Shown here: positions 8,593-18,688 of the stretch, piece by piece
How the letters are laid out: each line of letters opens with the position of its first letter
Position numbering within the stretch: the stretch's first letter is position 1
Assembly (NCBI RefSeq): GCF_001280015.1
Contig: NZ_LGDV01000262.1
Coordinates: 112,668-176,667, forward strand
DNA length: 64,000 bases
Source of the DNA: Streptomyces sp. MMG1121
GTDB lineage: Bacteria > Actinomycetota > Actinomycetes > Streptomycetales > Streptomycetaceae
Direction: 5' to 3'
The notes under the pieces: model-generated
Databases searched by the model: none
What the model was told of the DNA's origin: nothing
What the model saw: only the letters and a program-made list of their open reading frames with translations
Translations under genes and position numbers: made by a program

Positions 8593-9207
8593 ATGGGACG
8601 GCCGCGCACACCGCTCCTCGACCGCGAGCGCATCACCACGACCGCGCTGGAGCTGATCGACGAGTGCGGTGACTTCAGCGTTCCGCGGATCGCCCGGCGG
8701 CTCGGCGCGCAGACCGGATCGGTGTACCACCACGTCGACGGCCGCGACGGCATAGTGGAACTGCTGCGCGAGCGGGTCTGCGCCGCGATCGACCCGGGCA
8801 CCCTCGAACGGACCCCGTGGGACGCGGCCCTCGAGGCCTGGGCCCGCTCCTACCGCGCCGCGTTCGCCGCGCACCCCCGGACCATCCCGCTGCTCATGAC
8901 CTCGCCCGTCCGCGCGCCCCGGGTCCTGGAGCAGTACGAGCGTGCCGTGAGCCTGCTCCTCGCGGCCGGCTTCGACCGCGCCGAGATCATGCCGCTGATC
9001 ATCGCGCTGGAGAACCTGGTGCTGGGCTCCGCCCTCGACCTGACCGCACCGGAGATCATGTGGGAGCTGACGGACCACGCGCCGACCCCGCATCTCGCCG
9101 AGGCGCTCGCCGCCGTGGGCGAGGGCCGGGCCGACCGTGCCTTCGAGCTGGGTCTGACGGCGTTCATGAACCATGCGCGGGCGCTGCGCGAGAGTGGTTA
9201 CCGGTGA
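8593..9207 (+). CDS. TetR-family transcriptional regulator
   Basis: A 204-residue repressor. Residues 10-55 form the TetR helix-turn-helix (RERITTTALELIDECGDFSV then IARRLGAQTGSVYHHVDGRD); the remainder is an all-helical ligand domain with the TetR_C-type stretch PLLMTSPVRAPRVLEQYERA. It is divergent from the permease/amidohydrolase unit and the palindrome at 8506-8526 lies between them. I infer that it represses both itself and that unit and responds to the transported substrate. Confidence 0.92.
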   Translation: MGRPRTPLLDRERITTTALELIDECGDFSVPRIARRLGAQTGSVYHHVDGRDGIVELLRERVCAAIDPGTLERTPWDAALEAWARSYRAAFAAHPRTIPLLMTSPVRAPRVLEQYERAVSLLLAAGFDRAEIMPLIIALENLVLGSALDLTAPEIMWELTDHAPTPHLAEALAAVGEGRADRAFELGLTAFMNHARALRESGYR

Positions 9208-9233
9208 GTTTCCCAGTACCGCCAGTAACATGA

Positions 9234-9505
<272 letters not shown>

Positions 9506-9509
<4 letters not shown>

Positions 9510-11068
9510 GCCCCGTACACCGTACGGACGTTGGAGCGGGGCGGCGGGGCGTGCCGGGCCGCCGGGCCCTTCGCGAACGTCCGCAGGAGGTTCTCCGTGG
9601 TGCGGGTGACGAAGCCCCGGGTGCGCCGGTCCATCCCGTGGTCGTGGCCGAGCATGCCCGTCCCGGCCACCAGGCCCTCCACCCAGCGCGTGGTCCCGGT
9701 CGCGAACACCCCCGCCCCGGCGGAGGCCGTGTAGTACGCCGAGTCGCTGTGGCTGGGCCGCCCGCCGCACACCAGCGGGGAGTGCGCGGTGATCTCCAGC
9801 TCGCCGGGTGTGGGGGCGCCGGGGGTCACCCGGTCGTACTCGACGCCGACGAGATGGGCGAAGCCGTCGCCGGAGCGCACGCCCGTACCCTCGTACAGCC
9901 AGTGGTCCGCGGCCCGGACCACATAGGGCGCGTCCACCGGGTAGCCCTCGTAGAGCACACCCGTCAGCGAGGACTCGGGATCGGGCGCGGGTGGCAGCCG
10001 GTAGTCGGTGGTGACCAGCGCCGGCCGTGTGCCGTACAGCGGGTCGGCACGGCAGTCGGACTTGTAGCAGACCACCGTACGGTCCTCCGCCCGCTCCCCG
10101 GCCTCCAGCCGGACCCGCCGGAAGCAGGTGTTCGCGCCGAGGAAGGCGATGTTCGTCCCCGCGTCCCGGGCGGCGGTCACCTGGGCCCGTTGCCGCGGCG
10201 TCCAGTACTCGTCGTGCCCGAGGCACACGACGGCGTGCGCGCCCCGCAGCACCGCCGGGTCCCGGTGGACGTCGATGCCCGTGCTGTAGGCGAGGGGGAT
10301 GCCGAGCCGCTCGGCCAGCACCACCAGAGCCCACTCGTACACCAGGAACTTCTCGGCACCCACGCCGTCGTAGGGCCGGTCGAAGCTCACCGCGAGCGAA
10401 CGCGTGGCGTACGCCCCGGACGCACCGGCGTACAGACTGCTGCCGCCCCAGCGGTTGTACGCCTGCCAGGTCGCCGGGGCGTGCAGCAGCACCGTACGGC
10501 CCGCGCCGTCGGCGGAGCGGACGATCAGCGGCACGTACCGCTGGTGTCCGCTGTCGGCCTCCAGCCGGAGCAGATAGGCGCCCTCCGGCCAGCCGGCGCT
10601 GTCCACGGTCAACGTCGTCGGCCAGTCGGCGCGCACGGTGCGGGTGGCGGGCAGCACACGCGGGGCGGGCCGGGCGCGGCCCGGTATGCGCTGCGACGTC
10701 CAGATCCGGCGGGCCCGCCGGCCGCCGTACCAGCCGACCCGGAACGCGGACACCCGGAAGGCCGCGGCGGTGGTCGACACCTGCAGGGCGAGCCGCTCGC
10801 CCGGAGCCACGCTCACCCGGTCCGCGTACCCGGCCACCGCGTCCGGCGGGCCGGTCGGGCCGAGCCGCCAGTCGGCCGTGCCCGGCGCGTCCCGCTCGGA
10901 CTCCGGCCGCGGCCGGTCGCCGGGGGAGACGGCGGAGCGTGACCGCGGCGGTTCGGCCGTGCACGCGGCGGCCGTGCCGAGGCCCAGCCCGGCACACACC
11001 GTGAGAAAGCGCCGACGGCCGAGACCGCAGCCGTCGTGCGCGGACCTGGGGTCGGGTGCAGGAGCCAC
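9506..11068 (-). CDS. N,N-dimethylformamidase beta-subunit-like protein, Tat lipoprotein
   Basis: About 520 residues. A GTG at 11068 just after GGGAGGTGAC is the preferred start; an upstream ATG at 11125 is in frame. The N-terminus holds GRRRFLTVCAGLGLGTAAAC, a twin-arginine signal ending in a lipobox-like Cys, so the protein is probably exported folded and lipid-anchored. The body matches the large-subunit C-terminal domain family of N,N-dimethylformamidase: a beta-rich part (LALQVSTTAAAFRVSAFRVG WYGG), then HDEYWTPRQRAQVTAARDAG and GANTCFRR. Many actinobacterial members are of unknown substrate, so amidase activity is only a family-level guess. Confidence 0.8.
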
Positions 11069-11482
11069 GTCACCTCCCGGATGCGTCCGTGCTCCAGCGT
11101 CGCGGCGCCCACGCACCCGGCGCAACCGCAGGGCGACGGCGCGATCAGGTGCACAAGCCGGCGTGCACGTGGTCGTGGCGGGTGGCGTCGCTGAAGAACC
11201 GGTCGGCGGCGCCGCCCGACAGCGGCACCGGACCGCCCGCGTTGTACGGCCCGGCGGCGGCCGCGTCCCGCTTGAACCGCTCGATCAGGGTGCGCGGGGT
11301 CGCCGGGTCGGCGCCCGCGCCCGCGCGCGTGGGGGTCCGCCCTACCCGGTGCGTCCGTTCGTCGTCGCCGGTGACGGCCGTGTCCGGCTCCGCGGCGTCG
11401 ACGGCCGCGGGCCGCACGCGAGCCGGTACACGAACGAACGCGCCCCCGGTCACCGACCGGGGGCGCGCTTCAGGTGCGGGGA
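11069..11482. other. Gap between genes: possible gene relic plus terminator
   Basis: There is no intact gene in this 414-bp stretch. On the minus strand, just upstream of a stop at 11145, one frame reads DAAAAGPYNAGGPVPLSGGA and ends HDHVHAGLC, which looks protein-like and could be the tail of a lost gene. The frame is entered from antisense-like sequence and has no start. The part next to the phosphoesterase gene holds the hairpin at 11440-11466. Confidence 0.35.
11440..11466 (-). terminator. Strong hairpin terminator of the phosphoesterase gene
   Basis: GCGCCCCCGGT (11440-11450) pairs perfectly with ACCGGGGGCGC (11456-11466) around a five-base loop. It lies 16 bp past the phosphoesterase stop codon. 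Confidence 0.75.
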
Positions 11483-13312
11483 TCAGACCCGCTGCTTGCG
11501 GCGCATCGTCAGGTACGTCCCGGTCGCGCCCGCGGCCAGCAGGGCGCCCACGCCGAGGCCGACCGGAAGGGCCGGGAAGCCGGAGGCGTCGGTCGTCGCG
11601 GCCGTGTTCTGCATCGCCGGTCCCGGCGTGATGCTGGTGCTCACCGGGGCGACGTGCCGGATCGGGCCGACGTGCTTGACCGAACCGTCGGTGTTCAGCA
11701 GCACCTGCTTGTTGTTCGGGTGCCGGAAGTCGAACATCCCGGACAGGGAGCCCGCCGTGGCGTCGAAGGAGTGGTCGCCGACGCGGCCGGTACGCCAGTT
11801 GTCCTCGATGAACCGGGTGATGGACGCCTGGTTCGTCAGCGTGTGGTCGACCTTGTTCACCTTGCTGTACGGCGAGATGACGAGCAGCGGCTGACGGGTA
11901 CCGGGGCCACAGCGGTCGGCGTAACCGCCGGTCGCCTTCGGGCCCTTCTGGCAGGCGGGGCTGTCGGTCGCCTTGCCGTTGGAGCCGAGGGCGGTGTCCG
12001 TCGAGCCGTTCTTCGGGACGACGTAGGCGTGGTCGTACCAGCCGTCGGAGTCGTCGTAGGCGACCACGATCGCGGTGGACTTCCACTGCGGCGAGCTCTG
12101 GATCGCGTTGATCTGCTGGACCAGGAAGTGCTGCTCGTCGGTCGGGTCGGAGTAGCCGGCGTGGCCGTCCTGGTACTCACCGGCCTTGAGGAAGCTGACC
12201 GACGGGAGCTTGCCCGCCTTGAGCGCGGCCGAGAAGTCGGTCAGGTCGTAGTTGTGGTTCGCCCGCCCGTCGTGGCCGATCTCGGAGACGTTCTTCGGGG
12301 CCAGGTGGTGCGGGTTGGCCGTCGACTTGTAGTACGAGAACGGATTGTGGTGCGGGCTGTAGTCCGCCGCGGCCGCGCCGCCCACGTTGGTGTGCGTGGT
12401 GTCGCACTTGGCGTACGAGCCGGACGTGCCGGTCCACGCGGTCGAGGGCCGGAAGCCGCCCTGGAACCAGCCCCAGCTCACCTTCCGGGTGTTGAGCAGG
12501 TCACCGATGTTCTTGCCCTGCATCGACGCCAGCGCGTTGGTGCTGGTGTGGTCCTTGTCGGAGCAGTCGTCGTAGGCCGGGTCGGGGTCGTTGATCACCG
12601 TGCCGACACCCTTGGCGTCGGGCGACTGGACGGTGTACGAGTCCGGCTTCGAGGTCTGCTTGCCGGTGGCCGGGTCGACGGAGACGACGCCGTGCGTGTT
12701 GCCGGAGGCCAGGTTCAGCGCGCCGGGCGTGGACGGCCCGTAGTTCGAGCTGTAGGAGCGGTCGCTCAGGGCGTAGTGCTGGGCGTAGTTCCACAGGCCG
12801 GTGACGGTGTTGCCGTCGTAGTAGTCCATCGCCAGGCCGGGCTCGCCGAACAGGCCGCCGCTGCACTTGTCGACGTCGGTGTTCTGCACGAACTGGTCGG
12901 CCTTGCCGCCGTTGTACGCGTACTGCTCCGGCCCGTAGGAGTGGTTCTGGTCGCAGGTCATGGCCTGCGCCGGGGAGAGCCGCTTCGGTGCGTACTGGTT
13001 CGGGTTCTTCTTCAACAGGCCCGCGTGCGCGAGGGTGTCGATGTCCTTCGGGGTGTTCTTCGACGCCGTGAACTTCGTGCCGTCGGTGTTGGCGGCCTGC
13101 GGGTAGGTCGCGAAGTAGTGGTCGAACGAGATGTTCTCGTCGAACAGCACGACCACGTGCTGGATCGGCGTGGCGGTCGAGGAACGCCCGCCGTGCCCGT
13201 GCGCGGGCACGGCTGCCCAACCGGGCGCGTTGCTGCCGAGCACGGTGAGCGCGGCGGCACCCGCGAGCGCGCCCAGGCTCCGCATCGCGGCTCGTCTTCC
13301 TCTGCTGGCCAT
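11483..13312 (-). CDS. Secreted, membrane-anchored phosphoesterase (phospholipase C / acid phosphatase family)
   Basis: A 609-residue extracytoplasmic enzyme. The ATG at 13312 lies 11 bases after GGAGG; residues 1-34 are a signal peptide with RGRRAAMRSLGALAG and an AWAA-type cleavage region. The phosphoesterase domain starts with IQHVVVLFDENISFDHYFATYP, where Glu, Asn/Ser and His match the metal site of the PF04185 family, and continues to SFLKAGEYQDGHAGYSDP and VVAYDDSDGWYDHAYV. The C-terminus is unusual for a soluble member: a 20-residue hydrophobic helix followed by MRRKQRV, which would anchor it to the membrane. Likely substrates are phospholipids or phosphomonoesters outside the cell. 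Confidence 0.88.
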   Translation of the reverse strand: MASRGRRAAMRSLGALAGAAALTVLGSNAPGWAAVPAHGHGGRSSTATPIQHVVVLFDENISFDHYFATYPQAANTDGTKFTASKNTPKDIDTLAHAGLLKKNPNQYAPKRLSPAQAMTCDQNHSYGPEQYAYNGGKADQFVQNTDVDKCSGGLFGEPGLAMDYYDGNTVTGLWNYAQHYALSDRSYSSNYGPSTPGALNLASGNTHGVVSVDPATGKQTSKPDSYTVQSPDAKGVGTVINDPDPAYDDCSDKDHTSTNALASMQGKNIGDLLNTRKVSWGWFQGGFRPSTAWTGTSGSYAKCDTTHTNVGGAAAADYSPHHNPFSYYKSTANPHHLAPKNVSEIGHDGRANHNYDLTDFSAALKAGKLPSVSFLKAGEYQDGHAGYSDPTDEQHFLVQQINAIQSSPQWKSTAIVVAYDDSDGWYDHAYVVPKNGSTDTALGSNGKATDSPACQKGPKATGGYADRCGPGTRQPLLVISPYSKVNKVDHTLTNQASITRFIEDNWRTGRVGDHSFDATAGSLSGMFDFRHPNNKQVLLNTDGSVKHVGPIRHVAPVSTSITPGPAMQNTAATTDASGFPALPVGLGVGALLAAGATGTYLTMRRKQRV

Positions 13313-13489
13313 GATGGTCAACCCCTCCGGAACAGAACGTCTGTACGTCGTACGAGCACGGATGCTGCGCCCACTGCGGGGCGCGTCGGCGGAGCCATGA
13401 TGGCGCGCAGGTGAACACCGAGTCAGGAACCTTGGGGTAAAACTTGACGGTGTGTTGACCTGATCGGCCGACGAGTTGTCCGGACAGGT

Positions 13490-14722
13490 TCAGCCGAGCA
13501 GGGCGCGCCCGTACCAGTCGGAGGCGTCCCGTACACCGGGCAGCGCGAAGAAGTAGCCGCCGCCGAACGGGCTGATGTAGTCGGTGAGCGGCTCACCCGC
13601 CAGCCGGTGCTGCACCGTCTCGAACTGCCGCTTCAGATCCTGCTGGTAGCAGCAGAACAGCAGGCCCATGTCGAGGTTGCCGTTGGCGTCCATGCCCCGG
13701 TCGTAGTTGTAGGCGCGGCGCAGCAGCCGCTGGTCGGCGGTGGCGGAGGTACGTGGATTGGCGAGGCGTATGTGCGCGTCCAACGGGATGACGTCACCCT
13801 TGGGGTCGTCGGCGTACTTCGGCGTGTCGAGTTCGTGGTCGCCGTCCAGCGGGGCGCCGGAGACCCGGGCGCGGCCGAACATCCGCTCCTGCTCGCTGAG
13901 CGAGACCCGGTCCCAGAACTCCACCAGCATGCGGATCAGCCGGACCACCTGGTAGCTGCCGCCGACCGCCCAGTCCGGCTCGCCCGCGCCCTTGCCCACC
14001 CAGATCAGCCGGTCCATCTCCCGGGCGCTGCCGGCGTCCGGGTTGGCGGTGCCGTCCTTGAAGCCGAGCAGATTGCGCGGGGTGCCCGACGGACGGGGCG
14101 GGCTGGAGAAGCCGTCCAGCCGCCAGCGCACCTGGAGGGCGCCCCGGGTGTGCCGGGCGATGTCACGCAGTGCGTGCAGCGTGGTGTCCGGCTCGTCGGC
14201 GTGCAGTTGGAGGCTGAGGTCGCCGTGGCACCAGTCGGACCGCAGATCGTCGTCGGGGAAGGCGGGCATCGCGGTGAGCCGCCGGGGCCTGAGCGCGGCC
14301 AGCCCGTACCGCTCGTCGAAGAGCGAGGCCCCGACGCCCACGGTGACGGCCAGTTGACCGGCGGGCAGCTGGTCCCCGAGCACGCCCGAGTCGGCCGGCG
14401 GGCCGGTGATGCCCACCGGGGACGGCGTTCCGCCGGAGGTGAGGAAGCGGGCCCGGTCGGTCAACGTGCGCAGCACGTCGGCGAGTTCGGCGCGGGACCC
14501 GGCGGTCACGTCGAGCGACGCGAAGACGCTGGTGCGGCGCGGGGCGGCGATCGCCGAGGCCTGGTGCACGCCGTGGAAGGGGGCGATCGTCGGTGTGTCA
14601 CCGGCCGGGGCGTCCGGGGTGTCCGGGGCGGCCGCGCTCGTGGCGAGCCCGGCACCGGCCAGGGCGGCCCCCCGCAGGAAGCCGCGCCGGCCGAGGCCGT
14701 CGGGTCGTCGGTCGACGCTCAC
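13490..14722 (-). CDS. efeB: Dyp-type deferrochelatase/peroxidase EfeB
   Basis: A 410-residue Tat-exported haem peroxidase. The GTG at 14722 overlaps the efeO stop (GTGA, 14719-14722), so translation is coupled. Residues 10-30 contain [20 protein letters not shown], a twin-arginine signal. The Dyp signature is present: GFKDGTANP (GxxDG motif) and AHIRLANPR with the likely proximal haem histidine, plus SWSPFGGG-like [10 protein letters not shown] near the end. EfeB works outside the membrane, oxidising substrates or removing iron from haem, and supplies iron with EfeO. It is the second gene of an efeO-efeB pair. Confidence 0.93.
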   Translation of the reverse strand: MSVDRRPDGLGRRGFLRGAALAGAGLATSAAAPDTPDAPAGDTPTIAPFHGVHQASAIAAPRRTSVFASLDVTAGSRAELADVLRTLTDRARFLTSGGTPSPVGITGPPADSGVLGDQLPAGQLAVTVGVGASLFDERYGLAALRPRRLTAMPAFPDDDLRSDWCHGDLSLQLHADEPDTTLHALRDIARHTRGALQVRWRLDGFSSPPRPSGTPRNLLGFKDGTANPDAGSAREMDRLIWVGKGAGEPDWAVGGSYQVVRLIRMLVEFWDRVSLSEQERMFGRARVSGAPLDGDHELDTPKYADDPKGDVIPLDAHIRLANPRTSATADQRLLRRAYNYDRGMDANGNLDMGLLFCCYQQDLKRQFETVQHRLAGEPLTDYISPFGGGYFFALPGVRDASDWYGRALLG

Positions 14723-15927
14723 ACGGTCCTCCGCGGGTCGCACAGGGTGGCCACCGAGGCCAGCCGTTCCACCAGGTCGCCGAGTACGGAGTCGGTCTGC
14801 TCGCGCTGGGCCCGGCTCAGTCCGTCGAGCGGGGTCCAGTGGTCGCCGTGCCGGAAGCCGTCGAGGGCGTGCTGGGCGCGGTCCATGTCCGTGTCCAGGC
14901 CCGGCAGACCGGCGTACCGGGTGGCGAGCAGCGGGTGCAGCCGGGACAGCACCTCGCGGGTGCCGTCGAGGTTGGCGCGGGCGGTGGCGAGATTGCTGCC
15001 GCTGCCGTAGTCGGTGCGGCCGGTCAGCTCGAACTGCACGGTGTTCTCCAGGATCTCGTGCGCGCGCAGGCCCAGCTGGGCCGGGTCCATCCGGGTCTGC
15101 GACCAGGTGTCGCGCAGCCCGGTCACCGCCTTGACCAGCGCCGCCGCCGGGGCGCGCAGCCCGTCGGCGGACTCGCCGTGCCACAGCCCGTACTCGATGC
15201 GGTGGAACCCGGCGAAATCCTTGTCGTGCACCCCGCCGGGCAGGCCGGCGTCGGTGCCGTTGACCGCCGCGTCCGCGTCCCCGAAGGCGTCGTAGGCGGC
15301 GCCCAGCCGCTCGTACTCCAGATGCGCGGGCAGCCAGTCCGAGCGGGCGGCGGCGAGGTCACCGCGGTCGATGTCCCGCTGGAGCCGCGTGGTCAGCCGG
15401 ACGACCTCGGCGAGTCCGCCGCCGATCCACTTCTGGTAGGCGAGGGCGGGCGGGATCAGATCGTGCTCGTTGACCGGGGCCGCGCCCGGTCCGCGCCGGC
15501 CCGAGGTGATCTGCACGGTGGGCCCGGTGACGGCGTCGGCGTCGTCGGGCACGCACTTGAAGGCGTACGCCCCCTTGCCCAGTCGCACGGTCAACTGCCG
15601 TGTCGTACCGGGCGCGATGCCCTCCACCTCGCCGTACACCGCCTGGCTGGCCGGGTCTTCCAGATAGACCTCGGCGGCGCCGTCGGAGGAGTTGTGCAGA
15701 TCGAAGGTCCGCACCCCGGGCTCCGGCCGGGTCCAGCCGCCGCCGCAGTGGCTCTCCGACACGTCGATCACGACGTGCCCCGCCGGGCCGCCGCCGGGCC
15801 GGCCGTGCCGTGCGCCGCCCAGCGAGAACGCCAGCAGCGTGCCCGCGAGGGCAACCGTGAGGACGACGAACACGGCGGGGGCCGTCCGCAGACGAACGGA
15901 CCGCGTGCCGAGGCGAGGCAACGGCAT
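14719..15927 (-). CDS. efeO: Iron uptake system protein EfeO (cupredoxin + M75 imelysin)
   Basis: A 402-residue exported protein. The start [10 protein letters not shown] at 15927 is followed by one hydrophobic signal/anchor segment (residues 18-36). Residues 50-145 form a cupredoxin-like domain; residues 165-400 form an M75 imelysin domain with the motif H-R-I-E in [13 protein letters not shown], the conserved metal site. EfeO binds periplasmic or surface iron and hands it to the permease EfeU. The efeU gene that normally precedes efeO is absent here: upstream is a non-coding region and then a deacetylase gene, so iron import would need a permease encoded elsewhere. Confidence 0.92.
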   Translation of the reverse strand: MPLPRLGTRSVRLRTAPAVFVVLTVALAGTLLAFSLGGARHGRPGGGPAGHVVIDVSESHCGGGWTRPEPGVRTFDLHNSSDGAAEVYLEDPASQAVYGEVEGIAPGTTRQLTVRLGKGAYAFKCVPDDADAVTGPTVQITSGRRGPGAAPVNEHDLIPPALAYQKWIGGGLAEVVRLTTRLQRDIDRGDLAAARSDWLPAHLEYERLGAAYDAFGDADAAVNGTDAGLPGGVHDKDFAGFHRIEYGLWHGESADGLRAPAAALVKAVTGLRDTWSQTRMDPAQLGLRAHEILENTVQFELTGRTDYGSGSNLATARANLDGTREVLSRLHPLLATRYAGLPGLDTDMDRAQHALDGFRHGDHWTPLDGLSRAQREQTDSVLGDLVERLASVATLCDPRRTV

Positions 15928-16076
15928 GGCGAGCCTTTCCGGGACGACGTACGAGGTGGCCTCATGGTAGGCAGCCCTCCGGAACCGAACAGCCGTACCC
16001 AGGAATCGATGACCAAGATTTCGCCCGGGGTTCACCGGGACGTCCCCGAAGGCCGCACCGGGCTACGGCGGACCGC

Positions 16077-16859
16077 TCAGCGGACGGGGAAACCGAAGGA
16101 GTAGCCCTGCTGCTTCAGCCACGGCAGCAGGGTGCGCAGCGCGGCCACGGTCTGCGCGCGGTCGCCGCCCGCGTCGTGGAACAGGATCGTCGGGCCGTTG
16201 GCCAACTCGCGCTTGACGGTGGCCACGATGGCGTCGGTTCCCGGCCGCTCGAAGTCCTTGGAGTCCACGTTCCAGCCCAGCGGCCGCATGCCGTGCGAGG
16301 CCGCGAGATCACGGCTGTACGGCGTGAAGGCACCGCCCGGGGCCCGGTAGTACATCGGCCGTACGCCACCGGACGCCTTGGTGATCTGCTGCTCGGCGTC
16401 CAGGATCTGCTGCGACTGGTAGCCCTCGGACTTCTTGTCCATCGTGGTGTCGTGCGACACCGTGTGGTCGCACAGCCGGTGCCCGGCCGCCACCACGTTG
16501 CGGACCAGCTCCGGGTGTGCCTGCGCCTGCGGGCCGATCATGCAGAACGTCGCCTTCACCCCGTTGTCGCGCAGCACTTGGAGCACCTGGGGGGTCCAGA
16601 CCGGGTCCGGGCCGTCGTCGATGGTGATGTTGACCGCGTGCTCGCCCCCGTCCGAGGCATGGGCGATGGACGCGGACACGGACCGGGGCACCTCCTTCTT
16701 CGGCGCGGCGGGCTGCGCCGAGACGCCCGGCGCGGCCGGAGCGCTGCCGGACTGGCCGGCCTGTGCGGTCCACACCGAGGTGGCGGCGGCGACCGCCGTG
16801 ACCCCGACCGCCGCCGCGATCATCCGGCCGTACCAACCCCGCCCGTTATGCCGCGCCAT
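16077..16859 (-). CDS. Polysaccharide deacetylase (NodB domain), secreted
   Basis: A 260-residue exported carbohydrate esterase of family 4. An N-terminal membrane/signal segment (MIAAAVGVTAVAAATS) is followed by the NodB fold: TIDDGPDPVW (catalytic Asp), DHTVSHD (H-x3-H metal ligands), RAPGGAFTPYS, WNVDSKDF and ILFHDAGG. All five family motifs are present, so it should be active, removing N-acetyl groups from peptidoglycan, chitin oligomers or another aminosugar polymer at the cell surface. It is a single-gene unit, transcribed in the same direction as efeOB but 149 bp upstream. Confidence 0.93.
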   Translation of the reverse strand: MARHNGRGWYGRMIAAAVGVTAVAAATSVWTAQAGQSGSAPAAPGVSAQPAAPKKEVPRSVSASIAHASDGGEHAVNITIDDGPDPVWTPQVLQVLRDNGVKATFCMIGPQAQAHPELVRNVVAAGHRLCDHTVSHDTTMDKKSEGYQSQQILDAEQQITKASGGVRPMYYRAPGGAFTPYSRDLAASHGMRPLGWNVDSKDFERPGTDAIVATVKRELANGPTILFHDAGGDRAQTVAALRTLLPWLKQQGYSFGFPVR

Positions 16860-17058
16860 GTCCGCCCCTGTTCTGTTCCATGCCGTGTCGGTGAGTTCCT
16901 GTGCACCTGTCAGGACGGGCCGGGTTGATCACGGGATCCTTCTGTTACCGATCACGGACAATCCCGAGGCGTTTCCGCGACAGAGCGGACCGAGATTATC
17001 GCCCGGGGCGCCGAACTCCCGCCTGGGCCAAGGTGCCTGGACGTTCCTCTGCCCGGAG

Positions 17059-17363
17059 ATCGAACCGTACGAGAGCGGCAGCATGCTGGACGTGGGCGAC
17101 GGCAACCGCGTCCACGGGGAGACATGCGGCGACCCCGACACCAAGCCCGCCGTCGTGCTGCACGGCGGACCCGGATCCGCTGCGGCCCCCACACCCGGCG
17201 GCTGTTCGCCCCGTCCGTCCGCCGGACCGTCCTGCTCGACCAGCGCGGCAGCGGCCGTTCCATCCCGCACGCGAGCTGCCACGACACCGACATGAGCGTC
17301 AACACGGCGGTCCAGCTCATCACCGGTCCGGAGTTGCTGCGCCGCACCGCCGGAAGCCGGTGA
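17059..17363 (+). pseudogene. pip: Broken proline iminopeptidase fragment
   Basis: Two frames together give the N-terminal part of an alpha/beta-hydrolase proline iminopeptidase. Frame one reads EIEPYESGSMLDVGDGNRV and KPAVVLHGGPGS, the start of the family with its oxyanion HGGPG motif. After a frameshift between about 17165 and 17195 the other frame continues with RRLFAPSVRRTVLLDQRGSG RS and DMSVNTAVQLI up to a stop at 17361-17363. The catalytic Ser, Asp and His regions (the remaining two thirds of the enzyme) are missing, so no activity is possible. There is no good start codon in front of it. Confidence 0.7.
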
Positions 17364-17383
17364 CCTGCCTGGCGGCAGGCGGG

Positions 17384-18142
17384 TCACGCCTCCAGCGAGA
17401 CGTACAGACGTGTGCCGCCCGGCCGGAAGCCGACCCGCTCGTACACGCGGCGGGAGCCCTCGCCCGAGTACTCCAGCCACACGGACCGCGCGCCGCGGCC
17501 GAACAGGGTCGCGGCCAGGGTGGAGGTGACCGCGGCGGCGATGCCACGGCCCCGGTACGCCGGGAGTGTGCCGACGCCCGCCAGTTCCGCGGTGTCCTCG
17601 GCGGGCGCCGAGCAGATCGCCGCGCCGGCACAGCCGCCGTCGGCGGCGCGGACGAACCGGACGGCACCGCCGCCCTCCTCGGTGCGCCGCAACCGCGCCG
17701 CACCCTCGGGCGAAGGCGGGAACTCGCCGCCGAACGCCTCGGACAGGGCCGCGTCGATCGCGGTGTAGTCGGCGTCCGTGACCGGGCTCTCGACCTCGAC
17801 CGGGCCGGCACCGGAGCCGGGGGCGGTCAGTGTGGCGGGCGTACAGACCAGGTACTCGTGCACCGCCTCCGTGCGGAAACCGGCCCGGCGCAGCACGGGT
17901 TCCACGGCGGGCGCGGTGTCGGGGGCGAACTCCAGCCGCGGCGTGAGCCCGCGCTCACGGAACGCGGCGATCAGGTCGGCGATGTCCCGGTCCGTCGGTT
18001 CGGTACCGGGGAAGGGAGTCGCGTAATTGACGTAGGGGCTGGTCGTCGACGGGTCGAACCCCGCGACGAAACCGCCGACTTCGCGTGCCGCCGGGCGGCG
18101 CAGCAGGTGGGCGACGGCAAAGCTCTGGACATCGGTGCGCAC
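17384..18142 (-). CDS. GNAT-family N-acetyltransferase
   Basis: A 252-residue acetyltransferase starting with GTG at 18142, with GAGG about 11 bases upstream. The C-terminal half has the acetyl-CoA binding motif A, VGTLPAYRGRGIAAAVTSTL, followed by SVWLEYSGEGSRRVYERVGF. The N-terminal 120 residues are less conserved and may hold the acceptor site or a degenerate second GNAT fold. The acceptor is unknown. It ends 20 bp from the broken peptidase relic, on the opposite strand. Confidence 0.85.
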   Translation of the reverse strand: MRTDVQSFAVAHLLRRPAAREVGGFVAGFDPSTTSPYVNYATPFPGTEPTDRDIADLIAAFRERGLTPRLEFAPDTAPAVEPVLRRAGFRTEAVHEYLVCTPATLTAPGSGAGPVEVESPVTDADYTAIDAALSEAFGGEFPPSPEGAARLRRTEEGGGAVRFVRAADGGCAGAAICSAPAEDTAELAGVGTLPAYRGRGIAAAVTSTLAATLFGRGARSVWLEYSGEGSRRVYERVGFRPGGTRLYVSLEA

Positions 18143-18688
18143 GATGAGGACCTCACGGTGAAGGCGGCCACGGGCGAGGGAACGCCGGGGCGGCCGGGCA
18201 TACGGGTCAGGCCTCCGCGAGAGAGGCGGGCGGTGTGCGGAACACCGCGGCGTCGGGTCGCCGTGAGGTGACGCGAGGGGCGCCGAGAACGCCGCCGCCG
18301 GGCGGACGTCTCAGTGCCGACGGCGACCGCTGCGGGGCGCCGCAACCATGGACCTCAGTCCTTACGTGATCAGGAGGGGCATGCGTGGTGGGGCTCGTGG
18401 AGCCTGCCACGGCGGTGAACAGGAGCGCAAGGCGATTACGGGGACGCTCCGCAGCGGACGCCAACTGCCCTCCGTGGCAGGGGGCGAGCGTTCTGTCGTT
18501 CCTGCTGACGACGGCGCCGCGCCGGTACCTCGACAGCGAGCAGCCGCCGCCGCCCGTGTACCGGTGCCGCGGGGATGCAGCCCGCGCCCGCGAGGTTCTC
18601 CCGTCGGCGTGTCGAAAGGCGCCCGTGTCGTTCGACGCTTGGATGGAGGCTGCCCACCGGCCTCGGATCCACCGCCCAAGGAGTCGAC
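18143..18688. other. 546-bp gap without a convincing gene
   Basis: This stretch separates the divergent GNAT and DHFR-like genes. Open frames exist in several phases, as expected at this GC content, but none has family-like content, a ribosome site and codon bias together. It may hold the two promoters, and I see no clear palindrome or hairpin in it. Confidence 0.4.
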
